From contig NC_014655.1 of assembly GCF_000166395.1 (NCBI RefSeq), forward strand, positions 1,736,001-1,800,000: a stretch of DNA of 64,000 bases, written 5' to 3'. Origin of the DNA: Leadbetterella byssophila DSM 17132. GTDB taxonomy: Bacteria > Bacteroidota > Bacteroidia > Cytophagales > Spirosomataceae. A program made the translations under genes and the position numbers. The notes beneath the pieces were generated by a model. That model ran no database searches, had not been told where the DNA came from, and saw only the letters and a list, made by a program, of their open reading frames with translations. Positions 17,516 through 26,735 of this stretch are shown piece after piece. The first letter of the stretch is position 1. Every line of letters begins with the position of its first letter.

Positions 17516-18517
17516 ATGGACAGGAAGTTTCTGCAATTCATACCTAAAGTATTACTATTTGGCTTACCATTCATTCTGTTAGCCTTGAGTTACTTTATAT
17601 TTGACCCCTTCCATGTGTTGAAGAATTATCAACATTATGGAAGCAACTACCTCAAGACTTTTAATAGAAACCGCCTAAGTACTCAAACTTACCTCAACTA
17701 CAAAGACAGAGAGGGCTTTGATTCTTTCATCTTTGGAAGTTCTAGATCGAGTGCTTTCCAAACACAAGACTGGGCGCCCTATTTAAAAGGGGGAAAACCT
17801 TTCCATTTTGACGCATTTAATGATAATATTTCTGGAATAAGGGGTAAGTTAGAGTTTATAGATAAAAACGGCTCCTCCATCAAAAACGCCTTGATCATCA
17901 TAGATCCTGATACCTTCAGCGAACAATATGATGAGTCTGAATCCATAGTACACCACAAAGATTACAGATGGACGGATGAGAGCGCCCTATCTTATCATAC
18001 CCGCTTCTTTAAGGCTTACTTCAAAAAGAAATATTTCATATCATACCTAGATTTGAAGATATTCAATAACTATCGTCCGGCATATATGGATGAGTTTTTC
18101 AAATTCAAGTACTACTATACCACACCTGAAAATAACTTTCTATTCCCTGAAAACATAGAAAAAATAAAAGCCGACTCATTAACTTATTACCAGGACCCTG
18201 AATTCTACGGGAGAAAACAAAACCCACCTATGATGGACAGACAAATCATGAAACACCATTTGCCTGACCTTAGAAAAATAGACTCTCTATTCAAAAAACA
18301 TGGGACCCACTATAAAATCGTCTTAGGGCCAACTTTTGACCAAAGAGACTACCATCCCATTGATATACAAATACTAAATATTTATTTTGGTAAGAATAAT
18401 GTATATAACTTTACTGGTAAGAATTATATAACTGATGATATCCGAAACTACTACGAGATATCGCACTATAAACCCATTGCAGGAAAGATGATCCTAAGGG
18501 ACATCTATACTGAATAA
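17516..18517 (+). CDS. Membrane-anchored SGNH/DltD-like partner of the MBOAT protein
   Basis: 333 aa with one N-terminal hydrophobic helix (~residues 12-28, LLFGLPFILLALSYFIF) and a periplasmic remainder. FDSFIFGSSRSSAF near residue 73 resembles the GSS/GDS nucleophile block of DltD/AlgX-like SGNH proteins. The expected Asp-x-x-His block is not clearly assignable; DQRDYHP or ISHYKP near the end are candidates. The position 3 nt after the MBOAT gene supports a role in handing the acyl group to its acceptor (inference). A glycosyltransferase-like gene follows after 7 nt. The protein is divergent enough that enzymatic activity is uncertain. Confidence 0.65.
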   Translation: MDRKFLQFIPKVLLFGLPFILLALSYFIFDPFHVLKNYQHYGSNYLKTFNRNRLSTQTYLNYKDREGFDSFIFGSSRSSAFQTQDWAPYLKGGKPFHFDAFNDNISGIRGKLEFIDKNGSSIKNALIIIDPDTFSEQYDESESIVHHKDYRWTDESALSYHTRFFKAYFKKKYFISYLDLKIFNNYRPAYMDEFFKFKYYYTTPENNFLFPENIEKIKADSLTYYQDPEFYGRKQNPPMMDRQIMKHHLPDLRKIDSLFKKHGTHYKIVLGPTFDQRDYHPIDIQILNIYFGKNNVYNFTGKNYITDDIRNYYEISHYKPIAGKMILRDIYTE

Positions 18518-18524
18518 CTATAGA

Positions 18525-19913
18525 ATGAACCAAAAGATTTTATTTGCCCTTTTTGTTACATACGCCATCATAGGCTCCATTTTTCATGACCTTTGGAGAG
18601 ATGAAACTCATTCCATGGCCATTGCTGCATTCAGTGAAAACCCCATTGAACTGTGGAAAAATATCCGCTATGAAGGACATCCTATAGGATGGTACATTAT
18701 TCTGTTTGCTATTTTCAAATTGGGTATAGGAATTAACGGAGTCTATATATTCCATACTGCTTTGGGTATATTAGCCGGCTACCTCATCGTATTTAAAATA
18801 GAAATTCCATTCATTCAAAAGGTTTTCTTATTGTTCGGTCTTTTACTGGGCCACGAATACCTCTTCTATTTGAGGAACTATATTGTACCAATAGTCATCT
18901 TTCTGTATCTGATTTCTAGAGAGCAAAAAGGACTTAGAAATATCCCTATATATAGTCTGCTACTTTCTGTGGCCGCGCAATTTAATATTTACGCTACCAT
19001 CTTTTCTATCTGCCTGGGCATCTACTTCCTTTTTAGCACCGAAAACAGATGGAGATATTGGCCGTATTACTTGATATTTACTGCATCTCTTGTCTTTTGT
19101 GCCATTACCGTTATTCCTCCGAATGACTCCGGCCTAGAATCTTCCATTGATGTAAAAATCCTGCTTATTCTCCTCAGAGAATATTTCCAGGGATGGGTGC
19201 TGGCTGGTGATGTGACTACTTATGTGACCTGGCGCTCTGCATACCCCTCTGTGTTCTGGTATATTCTACCAGCAATCACCTACCTGCTTTTTATTTGGGA
19301 AACCTATAAGAATAATAGAAATTTGGCTATGGTACCTATATTCTTTTTTATTGGAATAGCCATCTTGTTCATATTAACACACTACCTTGTATATGCCAAT
19401 AGACATACGGGAATTATGCTGATTATGATGTTATTCATTTTGGCTATCTCTCGTAAAAACAAGTATACCAGCTACTATTTCACCTTTATTTTAATCATAG
19501 AATCTTTTGTAGGCCTTAAAACATATATCCGTGGCATAATACTTCCAGAATCTCACACTTTGGCCGTGCATGAATATTTAACCGAGAATCACCCGGATGC
19601 CTTTTTAACGGGCTATGAAGATTTTATAGTTGAAGGTATAGGATTCCTTCAGGGCAAAGAGATTTACACCTATTCAAAGAAAATAACCCAGCCGTATGCA
19701 GTTTGGGATAAGGATTCCGACTGGTTTAACCAGGAAACCACTCCACAGGTGATTCGAAAACAATTTGATTCCTTAAAAACCCAGCATCCTAATGCCTTAC
19801 TGATTTATAATTTACAAAGAGATACCTCAGGAATTGGACTTACCCCCATCAAGATATTTCACACCGAAATTCTTGACCCCGCAAGAGCTGAATATTTCGC
19901 CATCTATCAGTGA
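18525..19913 (+). CDS. Polytopic GT-C-type glycosyltransferase-like membrane protein
   Basis: 462 aa with about 10-11 membrane helices. The first periplasmic loop carries FHDLWRDETHSMAIA, where the acidic pair D26-E27 is the expected catalytic/metal motif of the GT-C fold (ArnT/PMT, GT39-like), and YEGHPIGWYIILFAIFKLG follows as in that fold. The C-terminal ~90 residues form a soluble periplasmic domain. Family knowledge: such enzymes use polyprenyl-phosphate sugars. Co-transcription with the MBOAT pair suggests decoration of the same surface polymer. The 3' end overlaps the convergent gene by 7 nt. Confidence 0.72.
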   Translation: MNQKILFALFVTYAIIGSIFHDLWRDETHSMAIAAFSENPIELWKNIRYEGHPIGWYIILFAIFKLGIGINGVYIFHTALGILAGYLIVFKIEIPFIQKVFLLFGLLLGHEYLFYLRNYIVPIVIFLYLISREQKGLRNIPIYSLLLSVAAQFNIYATIFSICLGIYFLFSTENRWRYWPYYLIFTASLVFCAITVIPPNDSGLESSIDVKILLILLREYFQGWVLAGDVTTYVTWRSAYPSVFWYILPAITYLLFIWETYKNNRNLAMVPIFFFIGIAILFILTHYLVYANRHTGIMLIMMLFILAISRKNKYTSYYFTFILIIESFVGLKTYIRGIILPESHTLAVHEYLTENHPDAFLTGYEDFIVEGIGFLQGKEIYTYSKKITQPYAVWDKDSDWFNQETTPQVIRKQFDSLKTQHPNALLIYNLQRDTSGIGLTPIKIFHTEILDPARAEYFAIYQ

Positions 19914-21313
19914 TTCGCCAGATAACGCTGATAAAAACTATCTTCCTTGCTGGAGTATTGAATCAATTCCTGATGATGAGCGTATTTTTTAAAATACTCA
20001 TAAATGGTAGCATTGTCATCATGCTTGAAGATCTCCTTCTTAGGTTCTAATTGAATCAGCTCGTTCTGCGTCAACTTCTCTCCTACTATAAACAAGGAGA
20101 AGAAAAGATCAACACATAATAGTATGATCAACAAATATTTCCCTTTCAGACTTTTCCACTCTTGAACAATGCACCATAAGATAATGAGGAAGAAAACGAT
20201 AGCATTCCTAGAGTATAAGTCATTATAAACCCCAACTCTAAACATAGACAGGATAAACATGGCACTTAATGCCATCCACGCCCATCTTTTGTTAACCTCA
20301 TCCTTCACTACCCAATAAATGAACAGCCCAAATACAATCACTTGAGGAAAAATCTGGCCTGCCCACACCGGAATCCGGGTAGCCCTGCCCTTACTCAGGA
20401 GCAAAAACTCACTTACTCCTCCCCCATTTGAACTCTGATAAAATAAGGCAATGGGTATTACCAGCATCAAATAAGGAAGAGCGTACAGGACAATACCTGG
20501 AAATTCTTTCAAACGATCACTAGACCATATTCCCCCTAATATGACTAAAGCCATTCCAATAGCAGGAAAAACTCCCCATGTAAGACTTAATACAAATGGG
20601 AATACCACCCATTTCAAAGGCAGTCCGTTTCTAAATAGATAAATAAAAATACTTAATACTAAAGCAGTAGGGAGAAACTGATTAGGGACCCAAGCACTTT
20701 GCTCAAACAAACTACCCATAAAAACGGGCCATTCATGCTGTGGAAACGAACCTAATTTATGAAATACTTGAGAATTAAAGAACACCCCTGATTCTCCCAT
20801 CAACAGGAACAAGGCCACTTTTTTCCAGGAGCGACTCAATAAAAGGTAGGCCCAGGTTAAAACCAAAACATAACCTATGCTTCCCCAAACTAGGATCACC
20901 CAGTTCTGGTACCCCCCTAAACTTTTCATTACAAAGGCAGGAACTAAATAGAAGGAGAAATAATAGATAACCTCTTTGTTATTATATTCATATAACAAGG
21001 GCCAAGGCGCCTCCACCAAGTTGAAAAACTTAGCATTGTGACCCTGAAAATCTATGGCCTGAGCCACATAGTTTCCAATCCCTGCCAGTAATGTCCATAA
21101 GATTCCTATAAGAATTAAGCTTAACCATTCCTTCTGACCTAAGCCTGCGGAAGTCCCAGAAAGCTCATATTTCTGTCGGTAAGTGAAAAAGCCCAAGGCC
21201 AAAACCAATATCGGTCCTATAGGAAACCTAAACCAGTAAAAGAAGAACAGTAGATTGGGTAAAAGCAAATAGCATACTGAGGCCAGTATCAGGTTACGAT
21301 AGAGTTTCGGCAT
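19907..21313 (-). CDS. Polytopic membrane protein, unknown function
   Basis: About 468 aa with roughly 11-12 hydrophobic helices (RNLILASVCYLLLPNLLFFF, LILIGILWTLLAGIGNYV) and a hydrophilic C-terminal tail (~60 aa). A TTG at 21331 is a possible start, but ATG 21313 directly follows the upstream stop and begins MPKLYRNLILA, so I prefer it. The architecture resembles GT-C or O-antigen-ligase-like proteins, but I see no diagnostic acidic motif in the first loop. It sits at the end of the helicase-EEP-membrane run, and its 3' end overlaps the GT-C-like gene. A role in envelope glycan assembly is only inferred from that neighbour. Confidence 0.65.
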   Translation of the reverse strand: MPKLYRNLILASVCYLLLPNLLFFFYWFRFPIGPILVLALGFFTYRQKYELSGTSAGLGQKEWLSLILIGILWTLLAGIGNYVAQAIDFQGHNAKFFNLVEAPWPLLYEYNNKEVIYYFSFYLVPAFVMKSLGGYQNWVILVWGSIGYVLVLTWAYLLLSRSWKKVALFLLMGESGVFFNSQVFHKLGSFPQHEWPVFMGSLFEQSAWVPNQFLPTALVLSIFIYLFRNGLPLKWVVFPFVLSLTWGVFPAIGMALVILGGIWSSDRLKEFPGIVLYALPYLMLVIPIALFYQSSNGGGVSEFLLLSKGRATRIPVWAGQIFPQVIVFGLFIYWVVKDEVNKRWAWMALSAMFILSMFRVGVYNDLYSRNAIVFFLIILWCIVQEWKSLKGKYLLIILLCVDLFFSLFIVGEKLTQNELIQLEPKKEIFKHDDNATIYEYFKKYAHHQELIQYSSKEDSFYQRYLANH

Positions 21314-21314
21314 G

Positions 21315-22142
21315 TCATTTTTTGATTTCAAGATCCACCACTACAGGAAGGTGGTCAGAAGGGAATTTTTGTTGGTAGCTATCCGTCAGAGTAGCGTACT
21401 TCTTGACTTTAAAATGTTCTGAAACAAAGATATAATCAATCCTATCTTTCAACGCAGCATCATATTTGAAGGCATTAAACGTACCTATAGGTCCATAAGG
21501 AGGCATCTCGCTAGCATTGAATGTATCATTATAGTGCTGAGAAATATACACTACTTGTTCTGTATCAGGAGTTGAATTCAAGTCTCCCATGGCTATAACA
21601 GGTAACTTTCCCGCTATCTCTTTCATCTTAGCTACCAAGAGTTTACCTGAATTCCTTCTGGCTTCTACCCCTTCGTGATCAAAATGAGAGTTAAAAACAT
21701 AAAACTCCTTTTTAGTAACTAGATCCTTGAACCTAGCCCAGGAACAAATTCTGTTGCAACATCTGGCATCCCAGCCTTTCCCCGGTACATCAGGCGTTTC
21801 ACTATACCAAAAATCTCCGGACTTTAACAGTTTGAACCTAGAGGTCTTATAAAGTATAGCCGAATGTTCTCCCGCAGATTTCCCGTCCTCTCTTCCTGAA
21901 CCCGTATAGGCGTATTCTTTCATTCTCAGCATGTCATCCAACTGATCCTTAAAAGCCTCTTGCACTCCTACTATGTCAAAATCATGATATCGAATAAGTT
22001 CATTTACCTTATCCTTTCTCAGATTCCAATTATTCACCCCGTCATTCGCCCTATTCATACGGATATTATAAGACGAAATCCTAAGATTCTGCGCAGATGC
22101 CTGAACAGATAAAAGCAAGATTAGAATAAAAAATCCTCTCAT
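21315..22142 (-). CDS. Exported endonuclease/exonuclease/phosphatase-family protein
   Basis: EEP (DNase I-like) fold, 275 aa, with signal peptide MRGFFILILLLSVQASA. Visible motifs: ISSYNIRMNRANDG, DIVGVQEAFKDQ (metal-binding Glu), VFNSHFDHEG, VIAMGDLNSTPDTE, RIDYIFVSEHF and SDHLPVVVDLEI (catalytic Asp-His). Family knowledge: Mg-dependent phosphodiesterase or phosphatase; exported Bacteroidota versions may act on nucleic acids, phosphosugars or sphingolipids, and the substrate here cannot be told. The start overlaps the helicase stop (ATGA), so they share a transcript. Confidence 0.88.
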   Translation of the reverse strand: MRGFFILILLLSVQASAQNLRISSYNIRMNRANDGVNNWNLRKDKVNELIRYHDFDIVGVQEAFKDQLDDMLRMKEYAYTGSGREDGKSAGEHSAILYKTSRFKLLKSGDFWYSETPDVPGKGWDARCCNRICSWARFKDLVTKKEFYVFNSHFDHEGVEARRNSGKLLVAKMKEIAGKLPVIAMGDLNSTPDTEQVVYISQHYNDTFNASEMPPYGPIGTFNAFKYDAALKDRIDYIFVSEHFKVKKYATLTDSYQQKFPSDHLPVVVDLEIKK

Positions 22143-24412
22143 AAGATTCTAAGTTTAGCAAAACTCAAAAGTAAGGTTTTTTCTCCTTCCCTTTCAAATA
22201 AGATATGTGCTTTTGTACTACCGGAGAATGCTTCCAATTTTTTCACCTCACCAAATCCAAATTTTTGGTGTTCTACTTTATCCCCAACCTTCAACTTTGA
22301 GGTATCTGAAGGTTCAAAATCCGCGGATGGCACATGTGCCTGAACAGGTGGCTGGACGGGCTTCAGGGCGTTAGCTGAGGCACGCTTCACCGGCTCACCT
22401 ATCACCACCGGTCGCGTAGCCTGTTTCTTCGGAGCAAAGGAGGGCTCAAAGGTTTGAGGTATACCTTTGTCGCCAAACCTCAAATACCTGCTATCTATTT
22501 CCTCTAAAAATCTACTAGGCTCACAGTACGTTAATTTACCCCAAGTATACCGTTGCTGAGCATAACTCAGGGTCAACTGTTTCTCAGCTCTGGTTATGGC
22601 AACGTAGAAAAGTCTCCTTTCTTCTTCTAAATCATCCCGGCTTTTCAGCATCATTTGAGAAGGGAAAAGATTCTCTTCCAATCCCACCACAAACACATGC
22701 TTAAATTCAAGACCTTTTGCTCCGTGTATGGTCATCAGAGTTACCTTTTCAGCATCTCCATCATCGTCTTCATCAGCCGTGGTCAAAAGAGAAACAGTTT
22801 GTAAGAAGGAGCTTAATGACTTATCTTCATTTTCATCATTATCTACAAAACTGCGAATGGAGTTCAACAACTCTTGCACGTTTTCGTGTCTGGCTACACC
22901 TTCCACGGTCTTATCCATGTATAATTCATGAAGAAGTCCACTGGTTTTCGCTACGTGCATAGCTAAGGTATGGGCGTCTTTACCTTCCTCCATCATCACC
23001 GTATAGCTCTTGATAAGATCTGCAAATCCTGCCACGGCATTGGCGGTACGCCCTTCCATATAGAATTGTATATTACTAACGATGTTCCAAATGGAGGTCT
23101 GGTGTTCAGAAGCTAAAACTATGATCTTAGCTACGGACGTATCCCCTATCCCTCTTTTGGGAGTGTTAATAATACGTTTAAACGCTTCTTCGTCCTGCTG
23201 ATTAACGGTAAACCTTAAATAAGCCAGGATATCTTTGATCTCCTTTCTTTGGTAGAAAGAAAGACCTCCAATGATCCTGTATGGAATATCTATCTTTCTT
23301 AAGGCCTCTTCAAATGCCCTGGATTGAGCATTGGTTCTGTATAGAATGGCAAAATCTGAATTCTTTAGTCCTCTTAATCTCCCCTCGAAGATCTCATGAG
23401 CAATCAATCTGCCTTCTTCGTTATCAGACATTGCGCGGATAACTTCTATCTTCTCTCCTTCTTCGTTATCAGAAAATATATTCTTTTCTAATTGGGCCTT
23501 GTTCTTAGCGATTACTGAGTTTGCAGCATTCACTATGTTCTTTGTAGAACGATAGTTTTGCTCCAATTTTACCACCTTTAGATCCGGATAATCCTTCTTA
23601 AAGTTTAGGATATTTTGAATGTTAGCACCACGGAAGGCATAAATACTTTGAGCATCATCCCCTACCACGCAGATGTTTTGGCTTACGGCAGCAAGTTTTC
23701 TGGTTATCAAATATTGGGAAATGTTCGTATCCTGAAACTCATCCACCATTACGTGTCTGAATTTATGCTGATACTTATTTAATACGTCCAAATGATCTCT
23801 AAACAATACATTCGTATTAAATAGGAGATCATCAAAATCCATGGCATTTGCAGAAAAACAACGTAAGGCATAAGTCTTGTAAATCCGTCCCAACTCCGGC
23901 ATTTGTGCAGCAATATCCTCTGCCGCAAAACTAGGATTTTCATTATACATTTGCCAAGAGATCAGATTGTTCTTAGCAGCGGAGATACGGTTCAAAACGT
24001 AATTGGGCTTATAAGCTTTATCGTCTAAACCCATTTCTTTGATGATGGAACGCAGTAAGGATTTACTATCGTCCGTATCGTAGATGGTAAAGTTTGATGT
24101 GTAACCCAACTTATGCCCGTCAAATCTTAGGATCTTAGAAAAAACCGAGTGAAAGGTACCCATCCACAAGTTCTTAGCTTCCGGACCTATGACCTTTTCT
24201 ATACGATGCCTCATTTCTTCTGCAGCCTTGTTCGTAAAGGTCAGTGCCAAAATATTAAAAGGATCTACCCCTTTTTCGATTAGATAGGCAATTCTATAAG
24301 TTAAAACCCTGGTTTTACCGGATCCTGCTCCGGCTATAATCATTAAAGGGCCATCAATATGTGTTACGGCCTCCCTTTGAGGCTCATTCAATCCAGCTAA
24401 ATAATCTTTCAC
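22139..24412 (-). CDS. uvrD: UvrD/PcrA-type superfamily 1 DNA helicase
   Basis: ATP-dependent 3'-5' DNA helicase for repair and replication conflicts. SF1 motifs in order: NEPQREAV (Q motif), IIAGAGSGKTRVLTYRIA (Walker A), LALTFTNKAAEEMRHR (Ia), VMVDEFQDTN (II), VVGDDAQSIYAFRGA (III), KLEQNYRSTKNI (IV), VTLMTIHGAKGLEFKHVFVV (V) and YVAITRAEKQLTLSYA (VI). The C-terminal ~110 residues hold a Pro/Ala linker and a Tudor-like tail (KVGDKVEHQKFGFGEVKKLE) that contacts RNA polymerase in PcrA. 757 aa. The start codon is GTG, supported by the conserved MKDYLAGLNEPQ opening. Confidence 0.96.
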   Translation of the reverse strand: MKDYLAGLNEPQREAVTHIDGPLMIIAGAGSGKTRVLTYRIAYLIEKGVDPFNILALTFTNKAAEEMRHRIEKVIGPEAKNLWMGTFHSVFSKILRFDGHKLGYTSNFTIYDTDDSKSLLRSIIKEMGLDDKAYKPNYVLNRISAAKNNLISWQMYNENPSFAAEDIAAQMPELGRIYKTYALRCFSANAMDFDDLLFNTNVLFRDHLDVLNKYQHKFRHVMVDEFQDTNISQYLITRKLAAVSQNICVVGDDAQSIYAFRGANIQNILNFKKDYPDLKVVKLEQNYRSTKNIVNAANSVIAKNKAQLEKNIFSDNEEGEKIEVIRAMSDNEEGRLIAHEIFEGRLRGLKNSDFAILYRTNAQSRAFEEALRKIDIPYRIIGGLSFYQRKEIKDILAYLRFTVNQQDEEAFKRIINTPKRGIGDTSVAKIIVLASEHQTSIWNIVSNIQFYMEGRTANAVAGFADLIKSYTVMMEEGKDAHTLAMHVAKTSGLLHELYMDKTVEGVARHENVQELLNSIRSFVDNDENEDKSLSSFLQTVSLLTTADEDDDGDAEKVTLMTIHGAKGLEFKHVFVVGLEENLFPSQMMLKSRDDLEEERRLFYVAITRAEKQLTLSYAQQRYTWGKLTYCEPSRFLEEIDSRYLRFGDKGIPQTFEPSFAPKKQATRPVVIGEPVKRASANALKPVQPPVQAHVPSADFEPSDTSKLKVGDKVEHQKFGFGEVKKLEAFSGSTKAHILFEREGEKTLLLSFAKLRIL

Positions 24413-24435
24413 CTATCAAAAATCTAAACTTGATA

Positions 24436-24443
24436 CAAAGATA
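24436..24443 (-). promoter_or_regulatory. -7 element of the uvrD transcript
   Basis: TATCTTTG on the minus strand, an exact TAnnTTTG match 23 nt before the GTG at 24412. It is divergent from the sigma-factor promoter at 24567; about 120 nt separate them. Confidence 0.5.
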
Positions 24444-24566
24444 GCTATTCCTATGTAAACCACCTTACCCATATTTTTCAAGTGGCGCATAGGCAGTTCA
24501 GGCCCAAAAAATTCCACTTCGGCTCAATTTTCTCCTGTTTTGCATGAAAGACATCAAATATTCAAG

Positions 24567-24574
24567 TATTTTTG
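24567..24574 (+). promoter_or_regulatory. -7 element of the ECF sigma gene; decides its start
   Basis: TATTTTTG is an exact TAnnTTTG match. A TTTG at 24539-24542 lies 24 nt upstream, slightly long for a -33 element. A TTG at 24572 that would extend the sigma ORF lies inside this element, so transcription should start after it. The ATG at 24593 is the better translation start. Confidence 0.55.
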
Positions 24575-24592
24575 CACAAACCATCAAATTAC

Positions 24593-25195
24593 ATGGAGGA
24601 AGAAGAAATAGAAGTAAGTAAACCCAAATATACCGATGAAGAAAAGCATCGGATATTCAATCAAGAGTTTATGCCACAGATAGACTCCATGTACAACTTT
24701 GCCTATCGTTTAACGAATGATGAAGACGATGCGAATGACTTGTTGCAGGACACCTACATGAAGGCATTTCGTTTTATCAACTCGTTCCAACAAGGCACAA
24801 ATGCCAAAGCTTGGTTATTTAGAATCCTTAAAAACAGCTTCATAAACGACTACCGAAAGAAGAGCAAAGAGCCTTCAAAAATTGATTATCAAGAGGTAGA
24901 AACCGTTTATAATTCCAATGAGGATGCGGAGGTGGAAAGTACTACAGATCTGCGCATTGAGGCCGTCCAGGACCTTATTGGAGATGAAGTAGCCACTGCT
25001 CTAAACAGCCTTCCTGTAGACTTCAGAACCGTCATCATACTATGTGACATCGAAGGCTTCACTTATGAGGAAATGGCTAAGATTCTAGACATCCCTATAG
25101 GTACCGTTCGTTCAAGATTGCACAGAGCCCGGAACTTATTGAAGGAGAAATTGCGTTCTTATGCAAAGTCCATGGGATATAAAGAATTGAGATGA
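24593..25195 (+). CDS. ECF-type RNA polymerase sigma factor
   Basis: Sigma-70 family, group IV. Region 2 is YNFAYRLTNDEDDANDLLQD...KAFRFINSF, with the aromatic/basic DNA-melting segment WLFRILKNSFINDYRKK. Region 4 is FRTVIILCDIEGFTYEEMA with the recognition helix GTVRSRLHRARNLLKE. With ATG 24593 it is 200 aa, normal for an ECF factor. The next gene, 18 nt downstream, encodes a small Cys-rich putative anti-sigma, and the shared terminator at 25524 closes the unit. Close SigR/RpoE-type homologues respond to thiol or redox stress; that is an inference here. Confidence 0.93.
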   Translation: MEEEEIEVSKPKYTDEEKHRIFNQEFMPQIDSMYNFAYRLTNDEDDANDLLQDTYMKAFRFINSFQQGTNAKAWLFRILKNSFINDYRKKSKEPSKIDYQEVETVYNSNEDAEVESTTDLRIEAVQDLIGDEVATALNSLPVDFRTVIILCDIEGFTYEEMAKILDIPIGTVRSRLHRARNLLKEKLRSYAKSMGYKELR

Positions 25196-25213
25196 TACTA
25201 AACCTTTTTAGCA

Positions 25214-25504
25214 ATGGCTTCTAGCAATCAGGAACACAATAAGTGTGTAGAAAAAATGGTACAGTCCGTTTTAGACGGCTCTAAGACCATTGAAGAATTT
25301 AAGGCTCGCATGGAGGAGTGCGAGGAATCTCCTGAAACCACGGATGAACTAGAAAAAATCATTCGGGATTGCCTCAAAAACAAAGTAGAACGTAAATGCT
25401 GCCCTGAAAAGATCGTTCAGGAATTAAAATTAAAAATTGGTATTGGAGTTCTTTTAGCTATAGGTTTAGCACTTAACTTGAAAGTAATACAAGATATCTT
25501 ATAA
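25214..25504 (+). CDS. Putative Cys-rich anti-sigma factor, 96 aa
   Basis: Small protein encoded directly after the ECF sigma gene. It has H8-x2-C11, C36, C53 and adjacent C62-C63 in RKCCPEKIVQELKLKI, then a hydrophobic C-terminal stretch (IGIGVLLAIGLALNLKVI) that could be a short membrane anchor. The CCPE..Q.LK..I tail resembles the end of RsrA/ChrR-type zinc anti-sigma proteins, but the canonical HxxxCxxC motif is not present, so zinc binding is uncertain. Gene order and terminator support the role. Alternative: an unrelated small regulator of the sigma operon. Confidence 0.65.
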   Translation: MASSNQEHNKCVEKMVQSVLDGSKTIEEFKARMEECEESPETTDELEKIIRDCLKNKVERKCCPEKIVQELKLKIGIGVLLAIGLALNLKVIQDIL

Positions 25505-25523
25505 TCATATTTTAGATCGATAT

Positions 25524-25550
25524 AAAGAACCACCTATCAGGTGGTTCTTT
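25524..25550 (+). terminator. Rho-independent terminator of the sigma/anti-sigma unit
   Basis: A perfect 12-bp stem (AAAGAACCACCT with AGGTGGTTCTTT) around a 3-nt loop, ending in TTT, 19 nt past the anti-sigma stop and 13 nt before gmk. Confidence 0.85.
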
Positions 25551-25563
25551 AGCATTTATAACA

Positions 25564-26166
25564 ATGAAAGGAAAAGCCATCATATTCTGCGCTCCATCCG
25601 GGTCAGGAAAAACTACCCTTGTTAAACATTTATTGTCGCAATATTCTAATTTAGGTTTCTCTATTTCTGCCTGTACACGTGACAAAAGAGGGAGAAATGA
25701 GATTCACGGAAAAGACTACTATTTCCTTTCCATTGAAGAATTCCAAGAGAATATCCGCGCCAATGCCTTTGTAGAATGGGAAGAAGTTTATCCAGGTGGA
25801 TATTATGGCACCTTAAAATCAGAAGTAGAGCGCCTTTGGAATGAAGGAAAAAACGTCATCTTTGACGTAGATGTGAAAGGAGGCCTTAAATTGAAGGAAT
25901 ACTTTGGAGAGGATGCCTTGGCCATCTTTGTAAAGGTTCCATCCATAGAAGAACTTGAAGCTCGCCTCAGAAGCAGAGGCACGGAAACGGAAGAAAGCCT
26001 TTCCAAAAGATTATATAAAGTCAAATTCGAAATGTCATTCCAGGATAAATTTGACGTGGTTCTTTTAAACGATAATTTGGAAGAATCTCAAGAGAAAGCA
26101 GAAAACCTCTACACCACTTTCCTGGAGGGAAATCTAAATCTAGATGAAAAACCTTTGAGGGTATGA
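25564..26166 (+). CDS. gmk: Guanylate kinase
   Basis: Phosphorylates GMP to GDP using ATP. P-loop [15 protein letters not shown] near residue 10; GMP-binding region [20 protein letters not shown]; lid region [17 protein letters not shown]. At 200 aa it is a normal length. It starts after the upstream terminator, and its stop overlaps the nadD start (ATGA, 26163-26166), so the two are translationally coupled. I found no strong TAnnTTTG element in the short gap before it. Confidence 0.96.
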   Translation: MKGKAIIFCAPSGSGKTTLVKHLLSQYSNLGFSISACTRDKRGRNEIHGKDYYFLSIEEFQENIRANAFVEWEEVYPGGYYGTLKSEVERLWNEGKNVIFDVDVKGGLKLKEYFGEDALAIFVKVPSIEELEARLRSRGTETEESLSKRLYKVKFEMSFQDKFDVVLLNDNLEESQEKAENLYTTFLEGNLNLDEKPLRV

Positions 26167-26735
26167 AAATAGGTTTGTTCTTCGGTTCATTTAATCCTAT
26201 ACACGTAGGACATCTGATCATTGCGGATACTATGGCTACGGATACCGACTTAGACAGAGTCTGGTTTATCGTATCGCCTCAAAATCCTTTCAAGAAGAAC
26301 AACTCTCTCCTCCATGAGTTTGATAGGTATACTATGGTGGAGAGAGCTATTGCAGATAATTACCGTCTAAAAGTTTCAGATATAGAATTCACGCTCCCTA
26401 AACCAAGTTATACCATTGATACATTAACTGTCTTATCAGACAAGTATCCGGAGCATGAATTTGTGCTAATCATGGGGGAGGATAATTTGGTACAATTTGA
26501 GAATTGGAAGAACTATCAGAAGATTCTGGAATTCTTTACGATCTATGTATATCCAAGGCCAAATACTCCTGCGCATCAATTCCACGATCATCCAAAGGTA
26601 AGATTCATCCAGGCACCTCTATTAGATATCTCTGCCACTTACATTAGGAAGCGGATTCAAACACATCAAGAGATCAAATATCTGGTAACAGAGCCTGTGG
26701 AAGCTTTGATCCGACTAAAGAAGTACTATCAATGA
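26163..26735 (+). CDS. nadD: Nicotinate-nucleotide adenylyltransferase
   Basis: Adenylates nicotinate mononucleotide in NAD synthesis. Nucleotidyltransferase motif [16 protein letters not shown] near residue 8 (HxGH) and the second signature [10 protein letters not shown] near the C-terminus. [20 protein letters not shown] is typical of NadD. At 190 aa it is a normal length. It is coupled to gmk by a 4-nt overlap. The 3' end overlaps convergent coaX by 7 nt, so the two transcripts must be complementary at their ends. Confidence 0.95.
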   Translation: MKIGLFFGSFNPIHVGHLIIADTMATDTDLDRVWFIVSPQNPFKKNNSLLHEFDRYTMVERAIADNYRLKVSDIEFTLPKPSYTIDTLTVLSDKYPEHEFVLIMGEDNLVQFENWKNYQKILEFFTIYVYPRPNTPAHQFHDHPKVRFIQAPLLDISATYIRKRIQTHQEIKYLVTEPVEALIRLKKYYQ

